From positions 42,037,142-42,101,141 of the forward strand of contig NC_030677.2 of the NCBI RefSeq assembly GCF_000004195.4: 64,000 bases of DNA, read 5' to 3'. The position numbers and the translations under genes were made by a program. This document shows positions 43,697 through 54,985 of this stretch, one piece after another. Below the pieces are notes generated by a model. That model did no database searches. It was not told where the DNA came from and was given only the letters and a program-made list of their open reading frames with translations. Position 1 is the first letter of the stretch. Each line of letters begins with the position of its first letter. This DNA is from Xenopus tropicalis. Taxonomy: Eukaryota > Chordata > Amphibia > Anura > Pipidae.

Positions 43697-43790
43697 GGGG
43701 GGCATTGTGTATGGGGGGCATTGTGTATGGGGGCACTGTGTATGGGGGGTACTGTCTATTGGGCCATTGGGGGTACTGTGTATGGGGGGG
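43697..43790 (+). repeat. G-rich minisatellite, unit of about 20 bp
   Basis: Repeats of tatggggggcattgtg and tatggggggtactg give four or more runs of 5-7 G with spacers of about 12-15 bases. Frames running through it (about 43619-43889) are by-products. Confidence 0.85.
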
Positions 43791-43884
43791 CAAAACTGGT
43801 ACATAGTTATAACTCACTTACAACTGACTTCCTTCTCTCTATATTTGTATTTTATATGTAGGAGTTGCTATATTGGTTCCCTTA

Positions 43885-44092
43885 GGTAGTACAGTATGAG
43901 GGTATAGCACATTTTACATCTGATCCCACCATTTCAACTATATAAAAGGAGTATTTTTTTTTTTTAAAAAATGGATGGGTTGTGGTAATTGGGGCATGGC
44001 CACAAAAGTGGGCGTGGTCCAAAAAATTGCTGCGCTGCGAGCGCCAAGTCTTTTGGTCCCTCTTTTCATTTTTCAAATGTTGGGAGGTATGG
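43885..44092. mobile_element. 'gttgggaggtatgg' element, right end
   Basis: It ends ttttcaaatgttgggaggta, the inverse of catacctcccaa at 22198, and holds aagtgggcgtggtccaaaaa, like tgggcgtggtatttaggggg at 51975. The left end is unclear. Confidence 0.55.
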
Positions 44093-44096
44093 CTTA

Positions 44097-44531
44097 CATG
44101 TAAAGTCCATTTTCATATAAATAAACCATTTTCATAAAAATATACATTTTTAGTAGTATGTGCTATTGGGAAATCCTAAATAGAGAATTGCCATTTTATG
44201 TACTAAGGGCCGCCTCCTGGGATCATAGGATTCACAGCGCACACAAACAAGCCAAGGCACACATACATGCTAGGCCCCATCAGCCAATTAATGGACAGAG
44301 TCATGCCTTTTGCTCCCACACTGCTTCCTGTTACAGTCAGAGCTGCATTATTTCCTGTCAGGTGATCTCTGAGGGAGCACACAGCCCATCACTAAATGGC
44401 GGCTCAAGGGAAAGGATGTAAAGGCCAATATTTACTGATATATATATATTCTAGTTTAGTGAGATTTGTGAATAGGCCACTTAAGATGGTGCAAACTAAG
44501 TATTCCTTCTGGGGGTAAAGTTTTCCTTTAA
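44097..44531. mobile_element. T2-type element, left-truncated
   Basis: The right end is ctgggggtaaagttttcctttaa with TTAA at 44528-44531. The body (gccgcctcctgggatcatag, ccccatcagccaattaatgg, gctgcattatttcctgtcag, acacagcccatcactaaatg) is shared with 49728-50211 and, inverted, with 61076-61717. The left end is lost in AT-rich sequence. The frame at 44158-44421 is a by-product. Confidence 0.82.
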
Positions 44532-45090
44532 ATGGAATTACGTTGTTTGTATCTGGTGCTACAACTGCAAATGATAAAAAAAAAAATTTCCCTCAGCAAA
44601 GAAAACGGACTGACTATTATCCAGCCACCTGCTTTCCCACACCAACGTAATTAAAAATACCTCTCGTTCTTGACAGATGGATTATAATTTTTTTTCCCTT
44701 CAGGTGCTTTGCGCTAAGGTTTAATCAATAGAAACATATTCATCTTTAATCTGACAATGTATTTCTTCTGCATCTGCGATGGGTGAATCACAGAAATCGG
44801 TCAGTGCATCGGCGAGTCAATGGCGGCTTTGTGCTGCCTCCTCGATAATAACCTTGATTTGTGAGTGATGACAAGCGCTCTGATTAGCGAATTCTAAGCT
44901 TTGGCTCTCGCAGATAAAGTACTTACACCTTCTGTATGGGATCCAGCTCCAAATAAACTCCTGATTTCCTACAATCATTCCCTGCTGACCTTTTAACATT
45001 GCCGATTGCTCGCTTGCACTTGCGTTCTGCTTATGTAATATTACTTTTAGGAACCCTCATATTTTATGGAATGGGGTCCCCACCTGATAC
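44532..45090. other. No gene recognised
   Basis: Non-coding sequence. A short match, cttcaggtgctttgcgctaa, around 44698 is not explained. Confidence 0.45.
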
Positions 45091-45094
45091 ACTA

Positions 45095-45912
45095 GGGGGC
45101 AGATTTATCAAAGTACGAGTTTGAATCCCCGAAATGGGTAAAATTCGGATTAGATACGATAATTTCTGATCGAAAATATCACGAAAACGCTTACAAAAAA
45201 ATCGTACACGTAATATCGTATTGGCGATCCGAAAGTCAAAACGTTTTTGTATCCGAACGATCGTAAATGGCGGGAAACCTTTCTGACTTTGATCCTTCTG
45301 TGCCTGTTTTGGAAGCCTCCCATAGGGCTCAATGGCACTCTGCAGCTCCAACCTGGCCCAAGGAAAGTCTCCCATAGGGCTCAATGGCACTCTGCAGCTC
45401 CAACCTGGCCCAAGGATAGTCTCCCATAGGGCTCAATGGCACTCTGCAGCTCCAACCCGGCCCAAGGAAAGTCTCCCATAGGGCTCAATGGCACTCTGCA
45501 GCTCCAACCTGGCCCAAGGAAAGTCTCCCATAGGGCTCAATGGCACTCTGCAGCTCCAACCCGGCCCAAGGAAAGTCTCCCATAGGGCTCAATGGCACTC
45601 TGCAGCTCCAACCTGGCCCAAGGAAAGTCTCCCATAGGGCTCAATGGCACTCTGCAGCTCCAACCTGGCCCAATGAAAGTCTCCCATAGGACTCAATGGC
45701 ACTCTGCAGCTCCAACCTGGCCCAAGGAAAGTCACGATACCGAAGCTGGAATGAATCCGGAACTTTCGTACTCGGCGCGACAAATATGATTTAGGCACAC
45801 AAATTGTCACAAGGTACGAAAAAGTCACGCAAATTAACGAAAAAGTCGCAAAAAATACACAAACTTCGAAAAAATAAGATTTTTTTGTATTCGGATTTCA
45901 AAGTACTTTAAT
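45095..45912. mobile_element. Harbinger-type MITE swollen by an internal minisatellite
   Basis: The left end is ggggcagatttatcaaagta with cgagtttgaatcc. The right arm mirrors it at ttcggatttcaaagtacttt. The arms contain atcgtattggcgatccgaaa and similar blocks seen in 8788-9120 and 47726-48097. Without the array at 45317-45734 the element would be about 400 bp, the usual size of its relatives. Confidence 0.75.
45317..45734. repeat. Minisatellite, 52-bp unit, 8 copies
   Basis: The block catagggctc starts at 45321, 45373, 45425, 45477, 45529, 45581, 45633 and 45685, an exact 52-bp step. Units differ by only a few substitutions (cctgg/ccgg, aagg/aatg/aagga, gggctc/gactc). The near identity shows recent amplification or homogenisation. 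Because 52 is not a multiple of 3, frames on both strands cycle through phases and stay open without being genes. Confidence 0.95.
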
Positions 45913-45985
45913 GAATGACATTTTCAATCAGACCGAATGGGTTTTTTCTGCCTGCTATAATGATTCTTTATTATATTTTATATAT

Positions 45986-46068
45986 AATCACCCAAAACAA
46001 TTCAGATTATTTGCCCCTGTGAGGGTACTTAATGAGACACTGTTTTGAATTACAATACAAAATGGAAC

Positions 46069-46102
<34 letters not shown>

Positions 46103-46183
46103 TCCATTTTGTATTGTAATTCAAAACAGTGTCTCATTAAGTACCCTCACAGGGGCAAATAATCTGAATTGTTTTGGGTGATT
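45986..46183. repeat. 198-bp near-perfect palindrome with AT core
   Basis: The outer 82 bp on each side (from aatcacccaaaacaattcag inward) are perfectly complementary. The only mismatch pair is 46068/46101. The centre at 46084/46085 lies in an (AT)n tract of about 28 bp. The arms contain gtacttaatgagacactg. In the frame that gives V-L-N-E-T-L-F-stop, this resembles the G-L-N-E-T-L end of the PLE endonuclease at 37385-37533, so the palindrome may be two inverted PLE tails. Confidence 0.95.
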
Positions 46184-47722
46184 TTGCCCTTGGACTTACT
46201 GAAAAAACAGAGGGCAAAATTCACAAAATCAAAAGGAATGATGCTTACCGGAAAGGGTCAGGTTTTTTAGGAGAATTTGGAGTGTGTGTTGGCGTAAGTG
46301 GGCATGGCTGGGCAGATTGTGGGCTGATATAAACTTATCACCTTTTTTCAAAACTAAAACATTTCAGAAATAAAAACTTTTGACAACAGAGTAAATCTCT
46401 GAAAATTGTGCTGGAAACAATCAGCTCCCTTCTAAAGGTAAATATAAATTGCAAGTTATTGAGACTTATAAGAGCTCCTGACTCATATCATGGGTAGGAA
46501 GTGGTTAATCCCATGTAATTACACACAGGATGAGGAGGATAAATAAATGCTTTGTTACAACACACCACCTCATCGTAAATAAACCGCTGATTCATAGCCA
46601 TAAGTGAATATTCACTGGGTAAATGCAAAAGGTCAAGAATATTACGTAAAATGCAGTGAGTGGGCTAAGCAATGCTACAGACAGGTATAAAACCAATGAA
46701 GATACAAATGGGTGACAGACATTCTGTGGTTACTTTATTTTAATTAAAAGCTTAATTAATCGTTGGCTTTGATCAGTCAATAATACCTGCAGGGTCCTCT
46801 AGCTTGGCAGCCACTGCTACCCCCATGCGTTTTGTACAGATTTGGTTTTAAAAATATTCTTCTTACTTTGATCCTTCTTCTGCCTGTGCATCTCCAGGGT
46901 CTTTCGGCATTTTGCTATCCTCTGGTTGCCAGAGGGGAGTCAGATACCTTTATTTGTCACAGTAGACCCCCAAAAGGGTTTAGGTGGACAGCATCACCAA
47001 GTTAACTGAGTAGGGTGACCAGATCACTTGTAATAAATACATGTTGCAGGACAGAAATGATTGCATTGTAATTCAGTTCAGCCCTGCTGGCTGGATTTTC
47101 TAGACATGTCCCTGAATTTTCAAATGATCAGGTTTCCCTAACACAGAGGCCCAACCTGCCCCTCACCAGCACTGTCAGTGTCACTGTCAATGACTTTCAG
47201 CAGCCCCACCCAATCCTTTTATTTGTCTGCCAAGACATAACAAAACCTGTGTTGCTCTGTCTTAACTGTTCTTCTCACTAATTTTTTTTTTACATAAAAT
47301 CTGACATACCTGTGCAAACCAACTTCTTACCACTGGGTGTCACCAGAGTAGCAAAGTGCTATTCAAGGAGAAGACTCTGAATTTACACTTAGCAAGGACT
47401 TGAAATAAAAAAAACAAAAATTACCAAATATTTTTCAAATAAGAATCTGTTATGGACATTGTGTGTTCAGTATGCCTCCACCATACAGTATAACCAGAAA
47501 GAAAATACATTTTAGCACTTCGGATAATTGTGCTTATATTAAACTTTTAAAATTGTATAACATGACACTTGAGGTATTTAATGGAAGACAGAATCCCATT
47601 GTCTAAGGCATTAAGGTACTTACCCTTAGGCTGGCATACACTTAACATTTGCACTTACCTCTGGTATAGTGCATAGTGCGAAATAAGCTGTTAAATACAG
47701 GGCACTCTGCACCAACGGACAC
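46184..47722. other. No gene recognised
   Basis: AT-rich non-coding sequence. A short inverted pair gattttgccctt/agggcaaaattc flanks 46181-46222. Confidence 0.5.
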
Positions 47723-47725
47723 TTA

Positions 47726-48097
47726 GGGGCACATTTACTAATCCACGAATCCGAATCACGAATGGGAAAAAATCGTATTGGAAACAAAAATTTCGGAAGA
47801 TCGCAAATATCATGAAAATGCTTACGAAAAAATTGTATTAGTCACGATAATATCGTATTGGCGATCCGAAAGTCACAAAATTTTCGTACCGAACAATTGT
47901 AAACAACGGTAAAACCTTTTCGATTTTTTCGTGCAAACGTCCGAAAAAGTCATGCGCCATACGAAAAAGTTGTGCACCGTACGAAAAAGTCGTGCGGACA
48001 CCCGAAAAAATCAGTGAAAATACACTCAGAGCGTTCGCATGAACGCTCGAGCGTTCGCATGAACGCTCGAGCGTTCGTACTTTTGTAAATGTGCCCC
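47726..48097. mobile_element. PIF/Harbinger-type MITE, 372 bp, intact
   Basis: It starts ggggcacatttactaatcca, ends acttttgtaaatgtgcccc and has tta at 47723-47725 and 48098-48100, a TWA duplication. The interior has a small tandem of cgagcgttcgcatgaacgct near 48046-48075. It has no coding capacity. Confidence 0.9.
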
Positions 48098-49335
48098 TTA
48101 GGGCACATTTTGTCGCCAAAATATACAGTACTATAGCGGTGAATATATTTTTTGTGAATAAGGTTTGTCGCGATAAATAGCATGCGCGGTATTTTCCGCA
48201 ACCGGCAGCATAAAACTGGCGACATTTTGCCCTGGGAGAGCACAGAGTGCTAGAGAGGTGCTGTATAAATGTTTATTTGCAAAAAAAAAGCCCAAAAACC
48301 AATAAAAATATATATTGGCGTGTATGGCTAACATAGCGTGCGTTCATTTGCGTGACTATTTATATGCGGCTACAAGTGATGAAATGTTTCGCCAGGCATG
48401 GATTCACAGTGAATTTTTGGACGTGTGGCGAATTTTTCTGCAGCAAATTTTTTCATGTGTTTCGCAAAACCATCCGCCAATGGCAAAACGCATAAAAAAA
48501 TTCGCCACGCGAAAATTCCCCGCACATCCAAAAATTCGCTGCGAATCCATGCCTGGCGAAACATTTCAGCACTTGTAGCAAATGAACGCACGCCATGTTA
48601 GCCATACACGCCAATACTTCTGTAAAATTACTGTATTAAAAATGACCATTTCCCTGCAAACTGGCGGCTGCGTCACTCTAGGGGAAACACATACTTCAAT
48701 AAATAACACTGCAAAGTCCATATTTTATTGGCAAAAGCTCATTTACTGTACTTTTCTATAATTATTATACCTAGTAATGTATTTTGTGCGACTAAAGATT
48801 TACCTTTATAGTACTGTATATTTTGGCGACAATATATTCACCGCTATAGTACTGTATAATATCGCGACTAAATTTTTACCACTATTTTACTGTATATTTT
48901 GGCGACTAAATTTTTACCGCTATAGGATTGTATATTAGTAGCGAAATTCCATACATGCCAAGACTTTAGTAAAATTGAGTAAAAAGACACATACTTGAAT
49001 AAATAACACTGTAAGTCCATATTTTATTGCCAAAAACTCATTTACTGTACTTTTCTATAATTTTTCGCCTGCCTGTAGTATGAGTTAATTTTCGCATAGC
49101 CGAATGCGATATTTAGCGCGCAAAAGTTATAGTGAATCATGCGATCGTATTCTTTTCAGTGCGGAAATGCGCTGCCAACGCATGTGTTAAAACTAGCGCG
49201 AGAAATACCGCATACGAAAATGCCGACTTATCGCACGCGATAATACTATGGTGAATCGCGCGCTAATTATCGCAACAAATTTAAAGCAAAAAAGCGTGCA
49301 ATCATTTTTATCGCACTTTAGTGAATCAGGCCCAT
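48098..49335. repeat. CpG-rich nested repeat complex
   Basis: The tract has (a) ttgtcgccaaaatatacagt ... actatagcggtgaatatatt, mirrored at 48829-48870 by tattttggcgacaatatatt and accgctatagtactg; (b) three or four tandem units of about 38 bp built on accgctatagtactgtatat and tttggcgactaaattttt (48802-48945); (c) an 85-bp direct repeat (cacatacttcaataaataac) at about 48684-48772 and 48990-49068; (d) a CpG-rich end closing with ttagtgaatcaggccc. I infer one larger DNA element with an internal palindrome, but both termini are uncertain. Confidence 0.6.
48315..48616. repeat. 302-bp palindrome inside the complex
   Basis: The outer arms ttggcgtgtatggctaacat and atgttagccatacacgccaa are exact mirrors. 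Inner arms (gtttcgccaggcatggattc and gaatccatgcctggcgaaac) pair too. The inner part belongs to the 'gcgaatccatgcctgg' hAT-type MITE family. Confidence 0.85.
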
Positions 49336-49727
49336 ATTCTGTGTATACTAATCTATTATTGGCATATAAGTTCTCAGCCCCTCTATACAGCAAAGGGTTT
49401 CCAGGTTTACTAAATGGTAAATACAGTATGCAGAATGCAGAAGAAGGAGGGGGTATTACCAAAGGCTCATCCATAGAGTAAGCAATGGTAACACCCCTTC
49501 TCTTTCATTCTGAATTACTTGTAAATATACCTATCATCTCCCACTGTCCCTCTAGCAAATTCCCAGCCACATTCTAGGGGGAATTTACAGACAATTCAGT
49601 TGCACTTATATACATTCTTTAAAGTACCATCTTTTCTTTGATATATGTTTCATCATAGAACCCCAACTCCACACAAGGCTCCACATTAAATACCCCAGCT
49701 TTGCCTCCCTCAAACTTTTTTTTTTTT

Positions 49728-50211
49728 TTAAGAAAACTATTCCCCCAAACAATGTAGGTCTCTATAACAATATATCGCATAAACCCTGCTTCATCTAAAT
49801 AAACCATGCTCTTAAAAATATATACTTTTTTAGTAGTATGTGCTATTGGGTACTCCTAAATAGAAAATTGCCATTTTAAGAATTAAAGGCCGCCTCCTGG
49901 GATCACAGGATTCACAGTGCACACAAACAAGCCAAGGCACACATACATGCTAGGCCCCATCAGCCAATTAATGGGCAGAGTTCTACCTCCCACACTACTT
50001 CCTGTTACAGTCAGAGCTGCATTATTTCCTGTCAGCTGATCTCTGAGGGAGCACACAGCCCATCACTCAATGGTGGCTCAAGGGAAAAGATGTGAAGGGG
50101 CAATTTTTACTGATATATACAGTATTCCCGTTTGGCGAGATTCTTTAATAGGTCACTTAACATAATATGAACTATCTGTTGGTTAAGTATTCATTCTGGG
50201 GGTATAGTTAA
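49728..50211. mobile_element. T2-type element, 484 bp
   Basis: It starts ttaagaaaactattccccca and ends ctgggggtatagttaa, with TTAA at both edges. The body is collinear with 44097-44531 and inverted relative to 61076-61717. A T-run lies just before the left end. Confidence 0.85.
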
Positions 50212-50407
50212 GATGAATAACATGAGCTGATCCCATACAGTATCCAACTGGGCAGCCCATGTGCCAAATGGACAGATACTGCACAAGGAGCTATACATGG
50301 TATGGCCATCTTTCTGTAGCACACCTAAAGTATTTCACGGTTTCACTTCCTTCATTTTACAAGAATAAAATAGTGGTGCAAGGTCTGTGGACATATGGCA
50401 GCTTAAA

Positions 50408-50640
50408 GGACAAGGAAAGGCAAAGTCACTTGGGCCAAAATATTAGGCACCCCCAAGTAATTTTAATTGCTTACCTTGTACCCCGGGCTGGTGCCCCTGT
50501 TAGGAGAAAACATCACCAGCCCGGGGTACCTGTAGCAAGCATCTCTTCTTCCTTCGCGCGCTTGCGCATGCGCAGTAGAGTGAAAAGCTGAGCTTAAACA
50601 AAAAAGTCGTGTTTTTCATCTGGCACATTTATTGTGCCAG
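50408..50640. mobile_element. T2-like element, left part
   Basis: It starts ttaaaggacaaggaaaggca and contains taccccgggctggtgcccct, ccagcccggggtacctgtag and ttgcgcatgcgcagtagagt. The pair around 50478/50516 (ccgggctgg/ccagcccgg) is an internal inverted repeat. A right TTAA end was not found. A related fragment lies at 31770-32010. Confidence 0.65.
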
Positions 50641-53394
50641 TATATAACCACAAGATCAACAGTTGGGGGGGCTGGCAGCCTAAACTATGAGACTGCATGA
50701 AGTAAAGAGTAGCTGTGACTTCTCTTCAGTTCCTCACCTGCTAATTCACAATGCACTGTCCAACATGGTGCATCAACTGATTACATTTTCAAACCTGCTT
50801 GATGGACAAACTGACCAATATCCATATTACACACTGTACACATAGGTTGGAATTGTGATGCCAGCATATGGAATAGTAAGAAATATAGTAATATTTAATA
50901 AAATCTAATTTCTAATTTAATTATTTTATACTATAATGACCCCAGGTATAGGGGCAAGATACACACACTGTATAAATCTCTAACTATGCAATGCACTTAT
51001 ATATACACTGATGTATTCCTATCACATAGTGGAAATGTATAATTATAATAAGTCTGAAATCCCTTAAAATCAAAAATGTAGAAAACAGAGAGGCTCTTCA
51101 AGAATGTAAAGACTGCAGAAATCGTGTAATGCAAATGTTCCATTTCCTGGAAGTATAGAATATCCCACAGAACAATGACTGTGCTTTTTACAGATGACTG
51201 CTGACTTTCTTTTGTCAGACATATGAAGGGAAAAAAAAAATCCACATAAGCTCCTTAGGTCCCAAATAATCATCCGTGGTGATTAGAACATCTGATGAAA
51301 GGTTTAGCGGATGGCATTTTGCCAGTGGCTGATTTCCTGCCGATTGTTCATAATCTAGCGCTGTCGCTTGGTCAATTACAAATTCCATAGTGTTACAGGA
51401 ACTTTTTGATTAGGCAAATGTATTTTTTTCCAGCTTGTGTTTATTGACTTGTCAGCTCTCATGGATAGTGCAGTTTGTCTTAAAGGAAAGTTCAAAGAAC
51501 TCTGACCGGCAAATAATGGTTGCTGCACCAAGTGAGTGACAAAGGTGTGGGACCACCACCAATACATATTTATATATAAGCACAGTTATTGGCAGAGAGA
51601 TGTATTACGTTGCTACCGCACAGGCTTGCCAGGTTTGCCACCCATCCCTGTCACACAGGTCAGTCAACCAGCCCAGTAGCAGCCCCTACTGCCAGCCTCA
51701 GTCTGTCTCACCATCATCAGAAATATTGCATTTGCCAGTCCTGAGTCTGGTTATCGATTCCATGCATTTTAAGAAAACTTTGCTATTAGTATCTGCTTGT
51801 ACAAGTGTAGGTAATGCTTTCAGTCTATCCATTGATCTTATTGGCATGTCTGGAGTTAATGGAATGCTTGTTGGCCATTTCTACAGTGATTATACTGGCA
51901 TATGGGTTAATATGCTAATTATCCATTTTCTGTAGTAATTATACTGGCATGTCTGGTTTATGTTTTGGTAAAATGGGCGTGGTATTTAGGGGGTGTGGCC
52001 AAAAATGTTGCTACGCTGCGTGCATGAAAGGATCGGGGCCTGCCAATTGGATCCTTGCCCAGGGCCCACCAAGGCTTTCAAACAGCTCTGGTTATAGTTC
52101 CCCTGAAGGGTACTGTATAGTGCATTATGTCCTGTTTTCTTCTGTATCACCCCCACATTGTTTTTCTGGACCTCTTGTTTTTAAGTTTAAGTCCTAAAAT
52201 GGATACCTATTTAGTAGATTAAGAGTTCACAGTCCTGCAATATGGCTCATGGAATGTCAGATGTAGGGTTAAATTTTTATTCTTACACCTCAACAAGAAC
52301 TGCAGAAGACATCATTTCCCCAGTGGCAGTTTTGATATAAATAATACTCACTGGAAAAAGCAACTGACCATTTAGTCTGTAAATACCAGCTATAATAATA
52401 ATAATAATAAAAGTAATAATAATAAATGTCTAAAGCCCCCAGATCTCAGCCAGAGATCCATTCTGTTTTTAAAACTTTTTCAAGTCATTTTCACTGGTTT
52501 TGCATTCAGTCCTCATAGTGAGAGGAATCTCTTATCTTCTATAGTTCGTAGCTGCTTCATGAGCAGGTATAGTACATGTGTGCAATGTACCTATGAACCA
52601 ATTGGCTTACACTTTCCTTGAACTTCATCATATTTTTGAGGACACACGCAAGGATCAGAGAGAAAAGCCCTGTGTAACATTTCACAGGGGTCGCTGACTT
52701 GCAGCTTCTTGTTACATTTTGGGTGAGATCCCTTGCTGTTTAATTCCTGTTGGAAAGCCCCCCAGTGTGGTATTTCTCAAACTGGGAAAGGTACATTTTT
52801 ATTCTGATTCCCTAAGGAGAGGCTCTACCCCTGCCCCCTGCCACTCCAGTGACAAATTGTGTAGACTAAAAAGATGAGAATCAGAATCTAAAATACTTCC
52901 ATAAAAGCAGTTGCCCATTACAACACCATGTTGCCAACTTAATTTACTGTATTCTCGACGCAGCCCTATTAGTTGTGCCCTCTGCCTGCTACTTGCAATT
53001 TTTAATGGCTCTTATCTTTATTTAGCCCAGGGGCTGCCTTTATTGTGCTGAGGTATTATTTGTGCTGCTAACCTGCTAGCCACAAAAAGCAAGAGGCAGA
53101 TATAAGTCAGTATTTTCCAGGGGAAGGCAAGTGAATTCTACACCCTTCCGTTATGAGTCCAATGGCAATTAATATCTTATGGGGGGTGGGGTAAAAGGGT
53201 GATACCTAATGGTAAGCTCCTATACTCCTAAATAACAAATACATTGTAACAAATGGAAAATGTGGCGCTGATTTACAAACATAAGTGTTAAATTGCATGG
53301 TGCAGTTGCCAGTAACAACCAGCTTTTTGCTTCGTAGTAGAATGTTAAAAACGAATTGCTAATTGGTTTTACTGACAACTACACAATGTAACAC
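50641..53394. other. No gene recognised; (ATA)n microsatellite at 52394-52430
   Basis: Mostly AT-rich. The 111-codon frame at 51600-51935 (plus) is Ser-rich with no domain. About 51950-52090 carries fragments of two repeats seen elsewhere (gggcgtggtatttagggggt; gggcccaccaagg). A short near-repeat of tagttattatactggcat-type sequence occurs at 51885-51950. Confidence 0.45.
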
Positions 53395-53397
53395 TTA

Positions 53398-53591
53398 GGC
53401 TAATGCCCACATAGCGTAGGTAGCGTATTTTTGGCAAGCTGAAAAACGCTACATATGCTTCAAAATCCTCCTACCTGTGCCTGCACCCAATAGCATTGAA
53501 TATGCTAAAAAAACACAACACTTTGCATTTCCGGCATATTATCGGCAACATTTTTCGGCTTGCCAAAAATACGCGACATGTGGCATTAGCC
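53398..53591. mobile_element. PIF/Harbinger-type MITE ('ggctaatgcc' family), copy 2
   Basis: The ends ggctaatgcccacatagcgt and the mirror gcgacatgtggcattagcc are bounded by tta at 53395-53397 and 53592-53594. The interior ttttggcaagctgaaaaa is mirrored by tttttcggcttgccaaaa. It is 194 bp, shorter than copy 1 at 22514. Confidence 0.88.
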
Positions 53592-53859
53592 TTAGGTTCA
53601 TAAACCAGCTCCTATGTTATCTACCTTAATATCTAATCCCTCATTTTGCTGGATAATATTTGGGAATTCCTCGACTATGAATAATTTTCAGTTGATGTTT
53701 TTACCTGTGCTGTCTCTATATAATAATCAATAATAATGTAATTACACATTGGGTGCACCTAAGGGTGGGGTAGTACCCTAATTATCCACTTTTCCTGTCT
53801 AATTGTATATACCCTAAGGTCTTTACCAAGGCTGAATTTCCCATCAAAGTGAATCCTCA

Positions 53860-54600
53860 AAGGGATCCTGTCATGATTTATATGTTATAGTTTTTATTAC
53901 AGGTATGGGACCCGTTATCCAGAATACTTGGGACCTGGGGTTTTCCAGATAAGGGATCTTTCTGTAAATTGGATCTCCTACCTTAGGTCTGCTAATAAAA
54001 ATTTTTAAACAGTAATTAAACCCAACAGGATTGTTTTGCCTCCAATAAGGATTAGTTATATCTTAGTAGGGATCTAGTACAAGGTACTGTTTTATTATTA
54101 CAGAGAAATATATTTTTTATAGTTGTAATATTGGTGTGTAGGCTCCATCTCAGTGCATTGTGTCTGAGTCTGAGCTTTCAGAAGGTGCCAGCGCTACACA
54201 TTAGAACTGCTTTCAGGTAACCTATTGTTTCTTCTACTCCCATGTACCCGGAGGAGTCCCAAGCCAGACTTAGATTTCGTACTATTGAGTGCTATTCTGA
54301 AATCTACTTGGAGCTGCTATCTTGCTCCCTTCCCATTGTTCTGCTGATGGGTGGGTGATATCACTCCAACTTGCAGCTCAGTAGTAAGGTGTGACTGAAG
54401 TTTATCAGAGCACAGGTCACATGGCTGTGGCACCCTGGGAAATTAAAAATTTGGCTAGCCCCATGTGAAATTTCAAAATTAGATATAAAAAAATCTGTTT
54501 GCACTTTTGAAAAACAGATTTCAATGCAGGATTCTGCTAGAGAAACTGGTGTGTTTTGAAAAAAACAAATTTTCCTGCGACAGTAAAAGAGTTGTTTAAC
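53860..54600. mobile_element. T2-like element carrying a nested MITE
   Basis: The left end is tcaaagggatcctgtcatga. The right part runs through tgtgactgaagtttatcaga, agccccatgtgaaatttcaa and ttttcctgcgacagtaaaag, the expected inverse of the 'cctgtcatga' end. It is split by the TA-flanked MITE at 53900-54115. TTAA at the edges has decayed. Confidence 0.6.
53900..54115 (+). mobile_element. 'caggtatggga' MITE, right-truncated, nested
   Basis: It starts after TA with caggtatgggacccgttatc and continues through ggatctcctaccttaggtct, attgttttgcctccaataag and tactgttttattattacaga. It stops before the second end. It interrupts the T2-like element described at 53860. Confidence 0.8.
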
Positions 54601-54679
54601 GTTTAGTATGAAGAAGAGAGTGATATTCCCAGACAATTTGCAGTTTGTCTCGTTTTTTTTATAATTTGTGGTTTTTTTA

Positions 54680-54985
54680 AATTATTTCTCTTTTTTAAGT
54701 AGCTCTCCAGTATGGAATGTTAGTATCTGGTTGCTAGGGTAAAAATTACCTGAACAACCAGGAAGTGTTTTCAGTGAGAGACTACAATATGAACAGGATC
54801 TGAACAGTAAAACTAACAATAAAATATATAGCCTTACAGAGGAATAGATTTTTGGCTGCTGGGTCAGTTTAAAGCTGGAAAGAGTCAGAGTAAGAAGACA
54901 AATAATGTGACAACTCACCAGCTGAATTGACCAATTGAAATGTGACTTAAAAGTTAATTTAAAGGTGAGCCACCTCTTTAAGACA
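54680..54985. mobile_element. T2-like element fragment, right end
   Basis: It contains ggttgctagggtaaaaatta, ccttacagaggaatagattt and ttttggctgctgggtcagtt, and ends ttaatttaaaggtgagccac then ctctttaag. The right edge has TTTAAAGG in both orientations. I know the body as a common Xenopus repeat. The left edge is not defined. Confidence 0.5.

Noticed and set aside
45064..45828. Open frames on both strands with repeated P-L-S-P-M-G peptides
   Set aside because: By-products of the 52-bp tandem array inside a MITE.
51600..51935. 111-codon Ser-rich open frame
   Set aside because: No family resemblance and no splice sites that would make it an exon.
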